Assembly: GCA_031761405.1 (NCBI GenBank)
Contig: JASEVX010000011.1
Location: 37,759,048 to 37,823,047, forward strand
DNA from: Serripes groenlandicus
Taxonomy: Eukaryota; Mollusca; Bivalvia; Cardiida; Cardiidae
Direction of reading: 5' to 3'
Length of the DNA: 64,000 bases
Shown piece by piece: positions 61,756-64,000 of the stretch. The notes under the pieces were generated by a model. The model was not told the DNA's origin and did not search any database. It was given only the letters and a program-made list of their open reading frames with translations. The number at the start of each line of letters is the position of its first letter. The stretch's first letter is position 1. The position numbers and the translations under genes are program-made.

Positions 61756-62834
61756 ATAATGAAGCAAACTGCTTTCAGGGTTTAACTTGTTAACCGGTTG
61801 GTCCACACACGTGTTGTATCTATAGTGTTATGCCTGCTACACCATGTCCAAAGAGCGCCGCCATTATCGGTATATGCCTGGCTCTATAATGTAATGGTAG
61901 GTGCAGGCTACTTTAGCTATAATGACTGTTGCCAAGGGCAACACAAAACACAACATAAATAACAGACATACTAATTTTCCTGACTGAATATATTGATAAC
62001 ATAATTATACATATGTGTTTACATGGGTGCAAGGACCTCTATGAGTATATCATGCTTGAGCCGGAATACAAACACTCCTATTTAGAAAGTTATAAAGTGA
62101 ATCCATATACAGGTGTACGCAACATTTCAATAAATCGAGCGGTGCTCCAGGAAAACCGACATTTACGTTAGTTTTACACATGTGGCAAAAGGTTTGTCTG
62201 TAAATTCCGAATTTGAAAAAGATCCAACTAGATACTGCTGTATATATATTTCTTGAAACCTTCTATGACTTATTGGTGAACAGTACATAGTCTGATCTGG
62301 ATCTACACTGGTGGCCTATGACTTACGGTTGTTTTTTAGGAATCTCATTAAAATCAGACCAAACAACTTCTATGTACATATAAACGAGCGTGCGAGTTTA
62401 GATCTGGTTTTAATGAAATTAATTGAGATGTTTAAGAAGTGTGCCACTGAATTACTTGTCCTGAAGTGCACGGCATCAACTACGAACAAAATAAACGAAG
62501 ACCAGCCTGTACATACACGTACTCTAATCTTGTTACATATGTTGTGTTTGTTTCTTATTTAACTCTTTCAGCGACAAACAATGCAGATTCAGGTGAGTCA
62601 GCTCGTAACGATCTGTCTCACCTGAAATCAGCATTGTTTGCGTTTTAGTTATCAAAATATTCAAAAATTCTTATTACATGAAAAATAGAATAGACCGGTT
62701 TTGAACATGGAAGAGTCTACTTTAAACAATTCGACATGAATTCAGCAGAGTAAGCGTTCGGAGCGCGTGAGATGAGATTATGACGTGTGCAATCCCTCAT
62801 TTGTCAATCCTATTCGTTTTTGTCGTGGTCTGGT

Positions 62835-63100
62835 CTAGCGACGATAGCTCAGCAGGTTACGATGACGGCTATCAATCCAGGGGTCGTAGGTTAAAACCCC
62901 GAGATGGGCTTTCCCTCGAATGATTAAAGTCACTCTGACTAGCGTCATTCGTATCCCACCAAAGGGCTGACGCGTTGATACGGGAAGGTAACCCAGTTGC
63001 CGTGTTAGATATTGCGTGTGGTACTGGTTCGAGAAAGAACGGGAAATTATGATGGATGAGCTGGCCGTGATAATAAATCTGGATATTCTAATTAATCAAT
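62835..63100 (+). repeat. tRNA-headed SINE, family 2, plus orientation
   Basis: GACGATAGCTCAGCAGGTTA (A box), GGTCGTAGGTTAAAACCCCG (B box), AGCGTCATTCGTATCCCACC, CAGTTGCCGTGTTAG, and a GGCCGTGATAATAAAT end with an ATCAATCA tail. Confidence 0.65.
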
Positions 63101-63450
63101 CACGAAGGTTTGAATGACCAGATGTAGAGGTGAAAAATCATGTTTCAAACACTACGCTTAATTGCAAGCCACTTATATGGATCGTCGCTGGTCCCATATT
63201 CCCGTTTGGGAAACGTTGCACCACGTTGTTGTCACGTACTTGTGTAGAAACGCCGGGGAATTTTGAACATGTCCAAACTGACAAATTCCAGTCTTTGTTT
63301 TGTACGTTTGATCACGTTGTTCAACGTTTGACGACATTGCAGCCACTATCTCGCCCGTTTCACAAGTGCGACCAAATTGTGAAAGATGACTGTGAAAGAA
63401 GAACGGGTTTTCATGTAACGTTGCTCAATTAATGAAAATGATGTGATCAG

Positions 63451-64000
63451 TTATGACGTACATGAGCACACCGACCGAGGACAGAAACCAAAGGAACAGT
63501 TTTGTGTACACCAATTCGCCATGAACTCATTATGAGCAAACTTCACAGAAGCTGTACAGGTGAATTTCGACTTCTCTGCAGGCTTGTCTGCCATTACGTC
63601 AGTTGATTTAATTGGCCTAATATTCTGCCCATAGTCACGTGCTGTTAATTGGGGATATTGCCAATGTCCTTTTCCCGTAATAGTCACTTTCTGGCCTAGA
63701 TTTGTTCTAATAGGTGTGCCACTAGCCTTTGGGTCCTTGTTATGTGCATCCACTTCGTTATATAAATGTGTCCGTATAAAAGTAACCTTTGGCGAATGTA
63801 TAAAATCCTTTGGAACCGGCAACGAGGAAACCAAACGCTCTATCGTGGTTAGATTTTTCTGACCTTCTGTTTTGTTATATCTCTGACTGTGGTTTATCAA
63901 GTCTTTAGCGAATACTCGAAGTTTGTCGTGATTATCCGTATATCTTCGCGTTTGTGGCGTAGGAGAAGGAATGTCTTGTTTTAATCTATTTTCACAGTCA
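63451..64000 (-). CDS. coding segment running in from the right edge, unknown product
   Basis: On the minus strand the frame is open from base 64000 to a TGA at 63451 (about 182 codons) without needing a start inside the window. Residues include RVFAKDLINHSQRYNK, LVSSLPVPKDFIHSPKVTF and KVTITGKGHWQYPQL; the last 20 residues are Cys-rich (CTQNCSFGFCPRSVC) and may be read-through of a splice site. No domain recognised. It is on the same strand as the 372-aa ORF but 5 kb away, and I cannot connect them. Confidence 0.45.
   Translation of the reverse strand, partial: DCENRLKQDIPSPTPQTRRYTDNHDKLRVFAKDLINHSQRYNKTEGQKNLTTIERLVSSLPVPKDFIHSPKVTFIRTHLYNEVDAHNKDPKASGTPIRTNLGQKVTITGKGHWQYPQLTARDYGQNIRPIKSTDVMADKPAEKSKFTCTASVKFAHNEFMANWCTQNCSFGFCPRSVCSCTS

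Noticed and set aside
63130..63432. 100-codon plus-strand frame
   Set aside because: No motif and no splice signals; probably fortuitous in a slightly GC-richer region.

Overview
The window joins two unlike things. Bases 1 to about 16,000 are most of a Maverick/Polinton-type (adintovirus-like) viral element; its left end runs off the window. The rest is AT-rich, repeat-laden invertebrate DNA. Densely repeated tRNA-headed SINEs and short palindromic DNA elements with GATTGATT-type tails, the absence of bacterial gene structure, and spliced exons with GTAAGT donors suggest a mollusc, probably a bivalve; the species cannot be fixed from the sequence. Viral element, left to right: a gene running off the left edge (minus), two tandem copies of a small CxxC protein gene (minus), a small coiled-coil/zinc-ribbon gene with an in-frame stop (minus), a divergent 90-aa gene (plus), a two-zinc-knuckle protein (minus), then one plus-strand block: protein-primed PolB, FtsK/A32-type packaging ATPase, two basic core-like proteins, a conserved Maverick protein of unknown role, rve integrase, a membrane protein, penton-like minor capsid, a small basic virion protein, double-jelly-roll major capsid, a Cys/His protein and an adenain-type maturation protease. 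At the right flank lies an intact relative of the left zinc-ribbon gene in inverted orientation, followed by a cluster of nested palindromes. PolB (1-bp shift in an A7 run), the integrase tail (1-bp shift), the membrane protein (TGA) and the left zinc-ribbon gene (TAA) are each broken once, while the capsid, ATPase and protease frames are open: a fairly young but decaying insertion, or a few base-call errors. The most unusual signal is in the small flank genes. Three of them (stops at 995 minus, 1802 plus, 15507 plus) are followed within 10-26 nt by a 6-bp stem/4-nt loop of the replication-dependent histone mRNA type (5'-arm ending U, UUUU or UUUC loop, 3'-arm starting A, then an AC-rich tail) and, 11-13 nt further on, a GAAAGTT purine element like a histone downstream element. 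The core genes instead use AATAAA. The same small genes have promoters with AGGTCA half-sites (two three-site direct-repeat arrays, and one inverted pair). This suggests a separate, possibly S-phase-linked expression class. Host part: a spliced plus-strand gene can be followed through eight phase-checked exons from 23,946 to 40,347, ending in an SH3-like domain and AATAAA; its introns hold many repeats. Two tentative 5' exons lie at 21,400 and 23,179. An intronless 372-aa ORF of unknown function lies on the minus strand at 57,488-58,606, and another minus-strand coding segment enters from the right edge at 63,451. The remainder is SINEs, four families of short palindromic elements, minisatellites (63, 70, 43, about 40, about 49 and 85 bp units), a 49-bp satellite with a 680-bp higher-order period, a Tc1-like transposase remnant and a long GAA tract.
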